From positions 434,001-498,000 of the forward strand of contig CANMDF010000001.1 in assembly GCA_947496605.1 (NCBI GenBank): 64,000 nt of DNA, given 5' to 3'. The notes under the pieces were generated by a model. It was given only the letters and a program-made list of their open reading frames with translations, did not search any database and was not told where the DNA came from. This DNA comes from an uncultured Paracoccaceae bacterium. GTDB lineage: Bacteria > Pseudomonadota > Alphaproteobacteria > Rhodobacterales > Rhodobacteraceae. Position numbers and translations under genes: made by a program. Positions 44,701 to 53,868 of this stretch are shown piece after piece. Position 1 is the first letter of the stretch, and the number at the start of each line of letters is the position of its first letter.

Positions 44701-45909
44701 ATGATCTTAACCAGTACAGACGGCCAAACCGGGCTACCACGCTATTTCGCCCGTGTTTTTGATCAGGTCAAAGACCTGCAAAAAGGTCGGGTCGATATCA
44801 TTTTGCCGGATGGGCGTCACTTTCGCGCAGAAGGGTCCGAACCGGGTTTTGTCGCCGAGGTTCACGTGCACAACGATGATTTGTTTTCGCGCACTGTGCG
44901 TGAAGGCGATATGGGATTCTCTGAGGCCTATATGGATGGCTGGTGGACGACACCTGACCTGATGGCCGTTATGGATTTCATGCATGATGAGGCCGATCAT
45001 ATTTACGACGGATTTCCTGCGCAAAAGCTTATCCAGTTCTATGAACGGATGCGGTTTTGGATGCAGCGAAATTCCAAAACGCAAGCCCGCAAAAACATTA
45101 GCTATCACTATGATCTGGGCAATGAATTCTACGGTCTTTGGCTTGATGACACGATGACATATTCATCTGCGATTTTTGAAACGGGCCAGGAAAGCACCGA
45201 AGCGGCACAAACTGCAAAATACGCCAGCATGGTTGATCAAATGGGCGCCAAAGAGGGCGACCATGTGCTTGAGATCGGCTGCGGATGGGGTGGGTTCGCC
45301 GAATATGCCGCCAAAGAGCGGGGGATCAAAGTGACGGGGCTGACGATCAGCCAAGAACAACATGACTTTGCCGTGGCACGAATGAGCAAAGCCGGGCTGT
45401 CGGATATGGTTGAGATCAAGATGCAAGATTACCGCGATGAAAAAGGGCTCTACGACGGGATCGCCAGCATCGAAATGTTTGAGGCCGTGGGTGAACAATA
45501 TTGGCCCACGTACTTTGAAACGGTGCGCGAACGTCTGAAACCGGGCAAACACGCAACACTTCAGATTATCACGGTCAAGGATGAACGCTGGGAAAGCTAT
45601 CGTAAAGGCGTCGACTTTATTCAGAAGTACATCTTTCCGGGTGGGATGCTGCCTAGCCCGACCGTATTGCGCCAAGAGGTTGAAAAGGCTGGATTAAATG
45701 TTCATGGCTCAATCGAGTTTGGCAAGAGTTATGGACTTACACTGCGGCGTTGGCATGAGACTTTCAACGAAAAATGGGATCAAGTCGCCGCGTTGGGTTT
45801 TGATGATCGGTTCAAACGGATGTGGGATTTTTATCTGACATCTTGCGCCGCGACTTTCGATAGCAGAAACTGTGACGTAACGCAGATTACCGTGACGCGA
45901 CCAAGCTAA
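44701..45909 (+). CDS. Cyclopropane-fatty-acyl-phospholipid synthase family methyltransferase
   Basis: SAM-dependent lipid methyltransferase. 402 residues. The CFA domain starts at ISYHYDLGNEFYGLWLDDTMTYS and the SAM site is VLEIGCGWGGFAEYAA. An N-terminal lipid-binding module (about 1-110) precedes it. It may make cyclopropane or related modified fatty acids, as CfaA does in the singlet-oxygen response of Rhodobacter. The 125-base upstream region carries a 7-bp dyad (GTCACGG...CCGTGAC). Confidence 0.9.
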   Translation: MILTSTDGQTGLPRYFARVFDQVKDLQKGRVDIILPDGRHFRAEGSEPGFVAEVHVHNDDLFSRTVREGDMGFSEAYMDGWWTTPDLMAVMDFMHDEADHIYDGFPAQKLIQFYERMRFWMQRNSKTQARKNISYHYDLGNEFYGLWLDDTMTYSSAIFETGQESTEAAQTAKYASMVDQMGAKEGDHVLEIGCGWGGFAEYAAKERGIKVTGLTISQEQHDFAVARMSKAGLSDMVEIKMQDYRDEKGLYDGIASIEMFEAVGEQYWPTYFETVRERLKPGKHATLQIITVKDERWESYRKGVDFIQKYIFPGGMLPSPTVLRQEVEKAGLNVHGSIEFGKSYGLTLRRWHETFNEKWDQVAALGFDDRFKRMWDFYLTSCAATFDSRNCDVTQITVTRPS

Positions 45910-45946
45910 GGCAAGGCCGCGCACGTCAACAAAAGGTCGCAGTGTC

Positions 45947-46390
45947 ATGCCTACAGCTGGACGTCTTGCCGGAGCCGTAATTTTTGGATTGTTCGGGTGG
46001 TATCTTGCCGGGATTTCCATTCCGCTTTTTCCTGAATCGAACGCACCGACGTTTTGGCTGCCTGTTGTGAGTGCGATTAGTCTGATCATCGGTTGGAAAA
46101 TTTGTGGCGCGCGTGCGGGACACGGGTACAACCCGGCGATTGGTGTTGGGCTAACCTGCAGTGCCGCGATTGCATTCTGCTCAGTCTTTGCAGTCTCATT
46201 TAACGCGATGTTGTCGAACGCATTGGGTAACCGCTACCGCAATGGGACGATGGAGGCCGTCACAGACATCTTCAGCAAGATGATCGATTTTTCCATCATG
46301 TTCGCTGACGTCACACTGATCGCATCACTTCTGATCGGTGGCGTTGTGTGCTCTTGGGTCACTGAGTTTTTTGGGCGCCGTTTCCCTTAA
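45947..46390 (+). CDS. trgA: TrgA-family membrane protein (tellurite resistance locus)
   Basis: 147 residues with four membrane helices, starting MPTAGRLAGAVIFGLFGWYLAG. The sequence and neighbours match trgA of Rhodobacter sphaeroides, where trgA, trgB and cysK were found together as a tellurite-resistance locus. Its biochemical role is unknown. trgB follows in 3 bases. Confidence 0.82.
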   Translation: MPTAGRLAGAVIFGLFGWYLAGISIPLFPESNAPTFWLPVVSAISLIIGWKICGARAGHGYNPAIGVGLTCSAAIAFCSVFAVSFNAMLSNALGNRYRNGTMEAVTDIFSKMIDFSIMFADVTLIASLLIGGVVCSWVTEFFGRRFP

Positions 46391-46393
46391 GAC

Positions 46394-47509
46394 ATGGATC
46401 TTTTCGTATATGGAACCTTGCGGTCGCAGCAGCTTATGGCGGCCGTTTCCGGGCATGACACGCCCGTCACTGAAAATGCCCAATTAGCAGGTTATGCTGT
46501 ATTTCCCGTTGCGGGGAATGTTGTGCCGTTCATTGCACCGCAAGAGGGTGGTCTGGCGCAGGGGGTGCTTTACCATGGCCTCTCACAGCAGCAAATGGAC
46601 CGACTTGACCTCTATGAAGGTGCATTCGGGTATAGGCTGGTTGATACGACCGTTCGCACAAATGCAGATGTGCAGGCAGCCAAATGCTATTTGCCACCTG
46701 AGGAATTTACGCCGGGCGAGGGGAGCTGGTCCCTCAGCGACTGGGAAAAGGACCACCTCGCACCAGCCGTACTGGCGGTGCACGAATTGTTTTCCCATGA
46801 TCCATTGCCTTCGTTTGCAACCTTGCGGGCTATGTGGCCAATGATCGAAGCGCGTGCATGGTCCAAACATCGTGCACAGGCGGGACCATCCAATTTGCGC
46901 TATGATGCAGCACCTCAAGATTTTCGGGTCCTCAGTGCGCGTCCGCCACTGGGCAACTTCCATCGGTTTCAAAGTGTCGATATTGCGCATCGGCGGTTTG
47001 ATGGCACGCAATCTAATGTCCTGGCCCGCGATGGCTTTCTGGGGGTCGATGCTGCAATGGTTCTTCCTTACGATCCGGTCCGCGATCGCGTTTTGTTTGT
47101 TGAACAAGCTCGCCTCGGACCGCGGCTGCGTCACGACCCCAATCCTTGGATGTTAGAGCCGATAGCAGGTGTTGTGGACGCGCGCGAAACACCGCAGGCC
47201 GCGGCGCTGCGCGAGTGTCATGAGGAGGCAGGGATCGCGGTGAACCACATTGTGCCCGCCGGTTCATTTTATGTGTCACCCGGTGCCAGCACGGACTATT
47301 TCTATAACTTCGTAGGCTTGTGCGATCTGCCCCAGACAGCAAGTTATCTGGGCGGATTGGAACATGAATCCGAAGACCTGCGTTTGCATCCCATGACCTT
47401 CGATAACGCGATGACATTGGCCGACAATGGCGAGATTGCAACAGGACCCTTGCTGTACTTGCTCTATTGGGTTCTGCGCCACAAAGACCGATTGCGTGCA
47501 ATGGCCTAG
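46394..47509 (+). CDS. trgB: TrgB: gamma-glutamylcyclotransferase-Nudix fusion
   Basis: 371 residues. Residues 1-130 form a GGCT-like domain (MDLFVYGTLRSQQLM). The remainder is a Nudix hydrolase with a complete Nudix box, GVVDARETPQAAALRECHEE followed by AGI, of the ADP-ribose-pyrophosphatase type. This fusion is the TrgB arrangement. It sits between trgA and cysK in one transcription unit, consistent with a role in thiol or nucleotide balance under tellurite stress. Confidence 0.87.
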   Translation: MDLFVYGTLRSQQLMAAVSGHDTPVTENAQLAGYAVFPVAGNVVPFIAPQEGGLAQGVLYHGLSQQQMDRLDLYEGAFGYRLVDTTVRTNADVQAAKCYLPPEEFTPGEGSWSLSDWEKDHLAPAVLAVHELFSHDPLPSFATLRAMWPMIEARAWSKHRAQAGPSNLRYDAAPQDFRVLSARPPLGNFHRFQSVDIAHRRFDGTQSNVLARDGFLGVDAAMVLPYDPVRDRVLFVEQARLGPRLRHDPNPWMLEPIAGVVDARETPQAAALRECHEEAGIAVNHIVPAGSFYVSPGASTDYFYNFVGLCDLPQTASYLGGLEHESEDLRLHPMTFDNAMTLADNGEIATGPLLYLLYWVLRHKDRLRAMA

Positions 47510-47577
47510 GTCTTTGTCTGCTTGATGTTGCGCGGGTGCGGTTCTACAAAGTTAGGACAGAACAAAAGGGCCGAGAC

Positions 47578-48606
47578 ATGACCATTAAGACCGATCTTGC
47601 AGATGCCGTAGGCAATACGCCCCTGATCAAATTGCGTGCGGCCTCTGAGGCGACCGGGTGCACAATTTTAGGCAAGGCCGAGTTCTTGAATCCGGGCCAA
47701 TCAGTAAAAGACCGCGCTGCGCTTTTTATGATCAAGGATGCCATCGCGCGTGGTGATCTTAGGCCGGGTGGGACGATTGTCGAAGGGACAGCGGGCAATA
47801 CAGGCATTGGTCTGGCGCTTGTCGGGGCCTCAATGGGTTTCAAGACAGTGATCGTGATCCCAGATACCCAGAGCCAGGAAAAGAAGGACATGATCCGTGT
47901 CGCAGGCGCCCAGCTGATTGAGGTGCCAGCAGTGCCTTATGCCAATCCCAACAACTACGTGAAATATTCTGGCCGGTTGGCGGCCGCCTTGAATGAGAGC
48001 GAACCGAATGGCGCGATTTGGGCCAACCAGTTTGATAACACGGCCAACCGTCAGGCCCATATTGAAACAACGGGCCCTGAAATTTGGGAACAAACAGACG
48101 GCAAGGTCGATGGCTTTACCTGCGCTTGTGGTTCTGGCGGGACGCTTGCGGGGGTCGGTGCGGTGTTGCAGCCCAAAGGCGTGAAGGTCGGTATTTCGGA
48201 CCCGGATGGATCTGGGCTGTTCAAGCTTTATACTGATCAGGTTCCCGAACCAGGCAATTCAATCACTGAAGGTATCGGACAAGGCCGTATCACGGCCAAC
48301 CTTGAAGGCTTTACCCCTGATTTTGCTTATAAAATACCTGATGCCGAGGCCCTGCCAATTGTCTTTGATCTTTTGCAAAACGAAGGCCTTTGCATGGGTG
48401 GGTCAACTGGCATCAATATTGCGGGGGCCATGCGCTTGGCCCGTGAAATGGGGCCGGGTCATACGATTGTGACGATCCTTTGCGATTATGGGACGCGTTA
48501 TCAATCAAAGATCTTTAACCCGGCGTTTTTGCGCGAAAAAGGATTGCCGATCCCCGCTTGGATGGAAGCCGATGTGAACGTCCCAACGGTGTTTGAGGAC
48601 GTATGA
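47578..48606 (+). CDS. cysK: Cysteine synthase (O-acetylserine sulfhydrylase A)
   Basis: Makes cysteine from O-acetylserine and sulfide with PLP. 342 residues from the ATG at 47578 (MTIKTDLADAVGNTPLIKL). PLP lysine in NPGQSVKDRAAL, glycine loop EGTAGNTGIGLAL, and ACGSGGTLAGVG. Third gene of trgA-trgB-cysK. Its stop overlaps the MscS-like gene by 4 bases. It is slightly longer than typical CysK, with a C-terminal extension. Confidence 0.94.
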   Translation: MTIKTDLADAVGNTPLIKLRAASEATGCTILGKAEFLNPGQSVKDRAALFMIKDAIARGDLRPGGTIVEGTAGNTGIGLALVGASMGFKTVIVIPDTQSQEKKDMIRVAGAQLIEVPAVPYANPNNYVKYSGRLAAALNESEPNGAIWANQFDNTANRQAHIETTGPEIWEQTDGKVDGFTCACGSGGTLAGVGAVLQPKGVKVGISDPDGSGLFKLYTDQVPEPGNSITEGIGQGRITANLEGFTPDFAYKIPDAEALPIVFDLLQNEGLCMGGSTGINIAGAMRLAREMGPGHTIVTILCDYGTRYQSKIFNPAFLREKGLPIPAWMEADVNVPTVFEDV

Positions 48607-50921
48607 TCCGACACTTCATTGCATTCCTTTTGACAGGCCTGTTTGCGCTGGCATTGCCGCTGGCAACCACTGCGCAAGAACTGGACGTGCCAGTTGTCGA
48701 TAACTCTGAGACAAGTGAATTTGAACGTCTGGCGCAGCGGGCAGAAGCGCTGGCGGCCCGTGATGATGCATCTTTGTTTGCAATCAGCCGCTTGCGTGCT
48801 GAACTGACTGTATGGCGCGACCAGTTTTTAGGTGAAATGAGTGTCAATTCAGGACGGATTGCAACGGTTGATGCACAGCTGACCGCATTAGGTGCTGTCC
48901 CTGAAAGCGGTGAAGAAGCCGAAAGCGTCGCCGCACGCCGGGCAGAGTTGTTGGCACAACGGGACGCATTGGTTGCGCCTCGTTTGCTGGCAAGAGAAGC
49001 GCATGCGCGAGCGGATGGATTGATTGGTGAGTTTGATGCCCAATCACTGCAACAGCAAACAAATGAGCTGACTGTCAGGGGCGTGTCACCATTGAACCCG
49101 ACGCATATCGGCAGCGCGATCTCTTCGGTTTGGGCGTTGGTGGAGGTGATTGGCGTGGAACTGCGTGCAGGGTTCACAACCAAGCTGCAGTCTGGCCAGC
49201 TTGGGCAGGCGTTGCCACGTGCATTGCTTCTGTTCATCATCGCCATTGCATTGTTGGGGGCAGGGCGCCGGATGGTCACCCGCTGGCGCACGCGCTTTGC
49301 TGAGTGGTCCGGTCGGTGGCAGCCTGCTATCCTGTTCCTTTTTTCAGCTGTGCAGCTTCTTGTTCCTTTGGTTGGGCTCTTTCTTCTATCTGAGGCCCTG
49401 CAGTCACTTGATATTTTTGGATTGCGCGGTGGTGATGTCATTGCGGTCATTCCGCTTGCGGGATCGTTCGTGATCATCGGCTGGTGGTTGTCCCGGCTGA
49501 TTTTCCCAGCAGGGTCAAAAGATGGCTATTTGGGCTATGACACCGCAACACGTGCCAAGGGCCGTGGGTTGGGGAGTGCGATTGCATGGGTCATGGCCGC
49601 AGCGACATTGATGACCGCTGGCTTGCGCACAATGGAGATGTCAAAGGGCGCTGATGCTGCCGTTGAGATGCCTTTCTTAGTCATCTTGGGCTTTTTGTTC
49701 TGGCGGTTGGGCTTGGTCATTGCCACACCTCCGCAAGACCGTGATGGCGAGGCAGTGTCGGCTGGCCGGTTGCGGGGTTATGTGGGGCGCGCGGCGACAC
49801 TTGTTGCGATCATCGGGCCACTATTGGCCGCTATCGGATATGGTGAGGCGGGTGGTTCGTTACTGGGGTCATCCATCCTATCAGTCGCTCTGATCGGTGT
49901 TTTATTCCTTTTGCAGCGCATCGTGCACGACATGACCCAAAAGCCAGAAAACGAAGAAGACTTTCGCGGTCTTTACGCATTGATCCCGGTTTTTGTCAGC
50001 TTCAGCTTGTTTATGGTTAGTTTGCCGCTTTTTGCCTTGATCTGGGGCGCCCGCGTGGCCGACCTGACCGAGATTTGGACGCGGTTCCGAGAAGGTTTTG
50101 CAGTTGGCGAGACGCGAATTTCGCCAACTGATTTTCTGATGTTTGCAGCTGTTTTTGCTGTTGGTTATATTCTGACCCGGTTTATCCAAGGAACCTTGCG
50201 CAAATCAGTTCTGCCCCGCACACGCCTTGATCTGGGTGGGCAGAATGCCATCGTGGCAGGCTTTGGGTACGTAGGTATTATCCTTGCCGCCATCATCGCG
50301 ATCACAAGCGCGGGTATTGATTTGTCGAACCTCGCGATTGTGGCAGGTGCTTTGTCTGTAGGCATTGGCTTTGGTTTGCAGAACATCGTCTCGAACTTTG
50401 TTTCTGGGATCATTTTGTTGATCGAACGCCCCGTGAGTGAAGGTGACTGGATCGAGGTCGGCGGCCAGATGGGTTATGTGCGTGCGATCTCTGTACGCTC
50501 GACCCGGATTGAGACGTTTGACCGGACCGACGTCATTATTCCCAATGCTGATCTGGTGAGCGGACAAGTCACCAACTGGACTCGGGGCAATTTGGTGGGC
50601 CGTGTGATTGTGCCTGTTGGCGTCGCTTACGGCACTGACGTCGAGAAAGTGACGCAGATTTTGCAGGGGATTGCCGAAAAACATCCTTTGGTCGTGATGA
50701 CGCCGCCGCCTGCCGTTATTTTCCAAGGCTTCGGTGCAGACTCTCTTGATTTCGAAATTCGCGCCATCCTGCGTGATGTGAACTATGTATTGACCACCAG
50801 ATCTGAAATGAACCACGCCATTGCAAAGGAATTTGCAGCGGCAAATATCGAGATTCCATTTGCCCAGCGTGATATCTGGTTGCGCAATCCCGAAGTACTT
50901 AAGGACCCGATGACGACATGA
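48603..50921 (+). CDS. Large mechanosensitive channel (DUF3772 + MscS)
   Basis: 772 residues. A signal peptide (1-24) is followed by a periplasmic DUF3772-like helical region with a coiled coil (about 35-170), several extra membrane helices, and a C-terminal MscS core. The pore helix ALSVGIGFGLQNIVSNFVSG lies near residue 590, followed by ERPVSEGDWIEVGG. It should release solutes on hypo-osmotic shock. It is coupled by ATGA overlaps at both ends. Confidence 0.92.
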   Translation: MIRHFIAFLLTGLFALALPLATTAQELDVPVVDNSETSEFERLAQRAEALAARDDASLFAISRLRAELTVWRDQFLGEMSVNSGRIATVDAQLTALGAVPESGEEAESVAARRAELLAQRDALVAPRLLAREAHARADGLIGEFDAQSLQQQTNELTVRGVSPLNPTHIGSAISSVWALVEVIGVELRAGFTTKLQSGQLGQALPRALLLFIIAIALLGAGRRMVTRWRTRFAEWSGRWQPAILFLFSAVQLLVPLVGLFLLSEALQSLDIFGLRGGDVIAVIPLAGSFVIIGWWLSRLIFPAGSKDGYLGYDTATRAKGRGLGSAIAWVMAAATLMTAGLRTMEMSKGADAAVEMPFLVILGFLFWRLGLVIATPPQDRDGEAVSAGRLRGYVGRAATLVAIIGPLLAAIGYGEAGGSLLGSSILSVALIGVLFLLQRIVHDMTQKPENEEDFRGLYALIPVFVSFSLFMVSLPLFALIWGARVADLTEIWTRFREGFAVGETRISPTDFLMFAAVFAVGYILTRFIQGTLRKSVLPRTRLDLGGQNAIVAGFGYVGIILAAIIAITSAGIDLSNLAIVAGALSVGIGFGLQNIVSNFVSGIILLIERPVSEGDWIEVGGQMGYVRAISVRSTRIETFDRTDVIIPNADLVSGQVTNWTRGNLVGRVIVPVGVAYGTDVEKVTQILQGIAEKHPLVVMTPPPAVIFQGFGADSLDFEIRAILRDVNYVLTTRSEMNHAIAKEFAAANIEIPFAQRDIWLRNPEVLKDPMTT

Positions 50922-51634
50922 CAGAACCTCTTTTTCGCAAAGACGCATACGCCCGTGTAGCCAGCGGAAAAGTAACCGAAATCACGTCAGAAGGCGGCAT
51001 TGTGCTGGACGGATCGCTGTTTTATCCGACATCCGGCGGACAGCCCGGCGACAGCGGGACGTTGCGCTGGAAAGGTGGCGAGATCGAAATCGCGACGACT
51101 GTTAAGGGTGAAAGCGGTGCGATCGTCCTTGTGCCAGCAGAACCCGCAGGGCTGCCCACCGTTGGCCAAGAGGTCACACAGGTTTTGAATTGGGACCGCC
51201 GGTATCGGCATATGCGCGTCCACACGGCCTTGCACCTTTTATCTGTCGTGATCCCGCTGCCCGTTTCCGGTGGTTCCATCGGCGCCGAGAAGGGGCGTCT
51301 GGACTTTGATATGCCCGATGCCCCCGAGGATAAGGCCGCACTTGAAAACGACCTGAACCGCTTGATTGCTTGCAATATGAACGTGACAGAGGAATTGATC
51401 ACAGACGCGGAACTTGATGCGCAACCTGATCTAGTGAAGACGATGTCTGTGCAGCCTCCGCGCGGCAGTGGCCAAATCCGTCTGGTGCGCATTGGCGTTG
51501 GTCCTGAAACTGCTGACCTTCAGCCTTGTGGTGGCACGCATGTTGCGAACACCGACGAGATTGGACGTGTGCGCATTGGCAAGATCGAAAAGAAGGGTCG
51601 CCAGAACAGACGTGTTTATCTGCATTTGGAGTAA
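50918..51634 (+). CDS. Alanyl-tRNA editing protein AlaX
   Basis: Hydrolyses mischarged Ser- or Gly-tRNA-Ala in trans. 238 residues: an N-terminal AlaRS-like beta domain (DGSLFYPTSGGQPGDSG), then the zinc site with HTALH (His102, His106) and CGGTH downstream. This is the AlaX-II length class. It is coupled to the MscS gene upstream and followed in 3 bases by the peptidase gene. Confidence 0.92.
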   Translation: MTEPLFRKDAYARVASGKVTEITSEGGIVLDGSLFYPTSGGQPGDSGTLRWKGGEIEIATTVKGESGAIVLVPAEPAGLPTVGQEVTQVLNWDRRYRHMRVHTALHLLSVVIPLPVSGGSIGAEKGRLDFDMPDAPEDKAALENDLNRLIACNMNVTEELITDAELDAQPDLVKTMSVQPPRGSGQIRLVRIGVGPETADLQPCGGTHVANTDEIGRVRIGKIEKKGRQNRRVYLHLE

Positions 51635-51637
51635 ACA

Positions 51638-52291
51638 ATGTGGCGCTTCATCATCCCGTTGGTAGCGGTTACATGTATCAGCCTACCTGCATCTGCAGAA
51701 GGACAATGGGCTGGCTGTAATGCCGAACAGTCTAAGGTCATTGACGATGCGCTTGGCACCGCCAAGAACCTGACCTTAAAGGCTGCCGCCGCTGTCGGAG
51801 ATACGTCTGACTATCAACGCTGGTTTGGTGACTATTCCCGACAAAACGCCGAGCGTGTCAGGGCAACGCTGAAATCAATGGCCACCGCCTTTCGTAGCGG
51901 TGCTGTGACCGCCCAATGCGACCCCGTGGGCCCTGATGGTTGTGATCCTGGTGACTATGCGTGGGTTTATGCGAATGAACCTTATCTGATCCATCTTTGC
52001 CCTCAGTTTTTTGATTTACCCCCGTTGTCGGTGCTTAGGCCGGGTGACAGGCGCTCAGACAATGGCACGCGCGAAGGCACGATAGTGCATGAGTTGTCAC
52101 ATTTCCTGCATGTGGCTGGGACCGAAGACCATTGTTATTCGCGCACCGAATGTTCGCGCATGGCACAAAGTGATACGCGACGCGCAATAGAAAATGCCGA
52201 TAGCTATCAGTATTTTACCGAAGACGTGACCTATTTTGCACGCCAGCCTTTGGCAGACAAACCGCCACCGGCGCCACGTGCAAACCGCTAG
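51638..52291 (+). CDS. Secreted M35-like metallopeptidase (aspzincin)
   Basis: 217 residues with a signal peptide (1-20, ending ASA). The zinc motif is HELSH (151-155), followed by GTEDHCY, resembling the aspzincin third-ligand region of deuterolysin and lysine-specific metallo-endopeptidases. Six cysteines suggest disulfides in the periplasm or outside the cell. It ends a tightly packed run starting at trgA. The 3' end overlaps the convergent permease gene by 4 bases. Confidence 0.85.
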   Translation: MWRFIIPLVAVTCISLPASAEGQWAGCNAEQSKVIDDALGTAKNLTLKAAAAVGDTSDYQRWFGDYSRQNAERVRATLKSMATAFRSGAVTAQCDPVGPDGCDPGDYAWVYANEPYLIHLCPQFFDLPPLSVLRPGDRRSDNGTREGTIVHELSHFLHVAGTEDHCYSRTECSRMAQSDTRRAIENADSYQYFTEDVTYFARQPLADKPPPAPRANR

Positions 52292-53433
52292 TCGCGTCTT
52301 AGGTCTTGGCCGAATAGGTCGCGCTCAATCGGTTGGTCCAGCATCTTCTCGGATTCCGGCAGACCTTCGCGGGACAACAGCACCGCGAAAGGGCGCAAGT
52401 TGGGCACGTGACTGCAAACCACCAACAGCATGACCATAATGGGCACCGACAGGAACATCCCCGGGATGCCCCAAACAGCCCCCCAAAAGGCCAGCGACAG
52501 AATGATCCCAAAGGACGACAGCCGCAGCGCGCGGCCCATCAACATGGGATCAATAATGCTGCCATTGATGAATTGGATCATGCCCGCAATGGCAAAGACT
52601 GCCAAAGTGGTCGTTGGATCGCCGATTTCGACATGTGCGACCAGGGCGATGAGCGCTGTGGCGATGATCGAGCCGATATTTGGAATGAAGTTCAAAACGA
52701 ACGTGATGATCCCAAGGGACGTTGCCAGCTTAAGCCCAAAGGCCTGCGCCAGCACAAAAATCATCGCGCCTGTAATGGCGCTGATCACGGTCTTGACCAG
52801 TAGGTAGTAGTTCACCCGATGAATGATCGACCGGATAATTTTGCCCACGCGTTCAGCCTGCGATGTGTCACCCACAAGGCTCAGAAGCTTTGTCTCAAAC
52901 CAAATCCGTTCGGCAAAGAGAAAGCCGACAAACAAGATCACAAGGACCGTGCCCTGCGTCATGCCGCTGGCTTGACTGGCGGCACCCCGCAAATAGCTGG
53001 AAATTTCAATTGACTGAAGCGTGTTAAACACCGCCAATTGGCTGTCTTCGTCCAAGAATGTGAAAAGCGATGCAACGGCCGATGGCGCTTGTTCAGCGTA
53101 GGATAGGGTGGTCACAAGGACTGTGTTGATCTGGGCCAGCAAGATGGAGGTTAGGGTTAGCAGGGCAGCGGCGATCAGAACCATCGCAGCAATACTGGCT
53201 AGCGTGTTTGGTATCCGAAAAGGTCCGACCCTTTGGCGCGCGATGAAGTTGATCACATCGCTGGTTAAGCTGAACAAAATGATTGCTGTCGCCAATGAAA
53301 TCAGCACAAACCGTGCCTGAACCAACAAAAAAAGAACGACCGCAAATGCGATGATGATCAATGCGCCGGTCTGTAGGCGTGTTGTTTCACTTGGCCTTTC
53401 AGCTTTGCCGGTTTTCGGCGGATCGTGCAGCAT
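52288..53433 (-). CDS. AI-2E family permease
   Basis: 381 residues with about eight membrane helices. FVLNFIPNIGSIIATALIAL and the C-terminal GAVWGIPGMFLSVPIMVMLL are typical of the AI-2E transporter family (TqsA/PerM/YdiK-like). The family's substrates vary and include autoinducer export and sodium/proton exchange, so none is assigned. Confidence 0.92.
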   Translation of the reverse strand: MLHDPPKTGKAERPSETTRLQTGALIIIAFAVVLFLLVQARFVLISLATAIILFSLTSDVINFIARQRVGPFRIPNTLASIAAMVLIAAALLTLTSILLAQINTVLVTTLSYAEQAPSAVASLFTFLDEDSQLAVFNTLQSIEISSYLRGAASQASGMTQGTVLVILFVGFLFAERIWFETKLLSLVGDTSQAERVGKIIRSIIHRVNYYLLVKTVISAITGAMIFVLAQAFGLKLATSLGIITFVLNFIPNIGSIIATALIALVAHVEIGDPTTTLAVFAIAGMIQFINGSIIDPMLMGRALRLSSFGIILSLAFWGAVWGIPGMFLSVPIMVMLLVVCSHVPNLRPFAVLLSREGLPESEKMLDQPIERDLFGQDLRRD

Positions 53434-53562
53434 GTGCTGGGTGGCCTCTCATCAAAGAAGCCTCATTAGTAAGGTGCAGGTAGGGCTGACGTAAAGGGGG
53501 ATCACAAACATATGTCTTGGGTCTTGCAAAGCCCCAGCACTTGCGGCTAAACCCCGCCTCAC

Positions 53563-53652
53563 GGACAGGTGGCCGAGTGGTCGAAGGCGCACGCCTGGAA
53601 AGTGTGTAGGCGGGAGACCGTCTCCAGGGTTCGAATCCCTGTCTGTCCGCCA
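53563..53652 (+). tRNA. tRNA-Ser (GGA)
   Basis: A 90-base tRNA with encoded CCA. The acceptor arm is GGACAGG / CTGTCC, the anticodon loop CTGGAAA carries GGA, a long variable arm (GGCGGGAGACCGTC) follows, and the T arm has GGTTCGAATCC. The long variable arm confirms a serine tRNA. Confidence 0.97.
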
Positions 53653-53868
53653 CTCTTCTCTCATAAATACGTGAATGCGTGATTTTGCATCGGACCCCGA
53701 ACATTGAACTGGCAAAGCAAGATAATCTGCTATTTTGGCACAACTATCGTTCAGAAACCCTAGTATAAAGTCGGTATTGGTCCTGTTGAAGTGAACTTTT
53801 GTGACTTAAGTCGATCTTAAGTTTCCTCCCCGATAAGCACTGAAAACGAGTTGAAGGACAAAGTGCTT

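Noticed and set aside
48515-49477. A 320-codon minus-strand frame
   Set aside because: Antisense to cysK and the MscS channel, both clearly coding. No start signal or domain.
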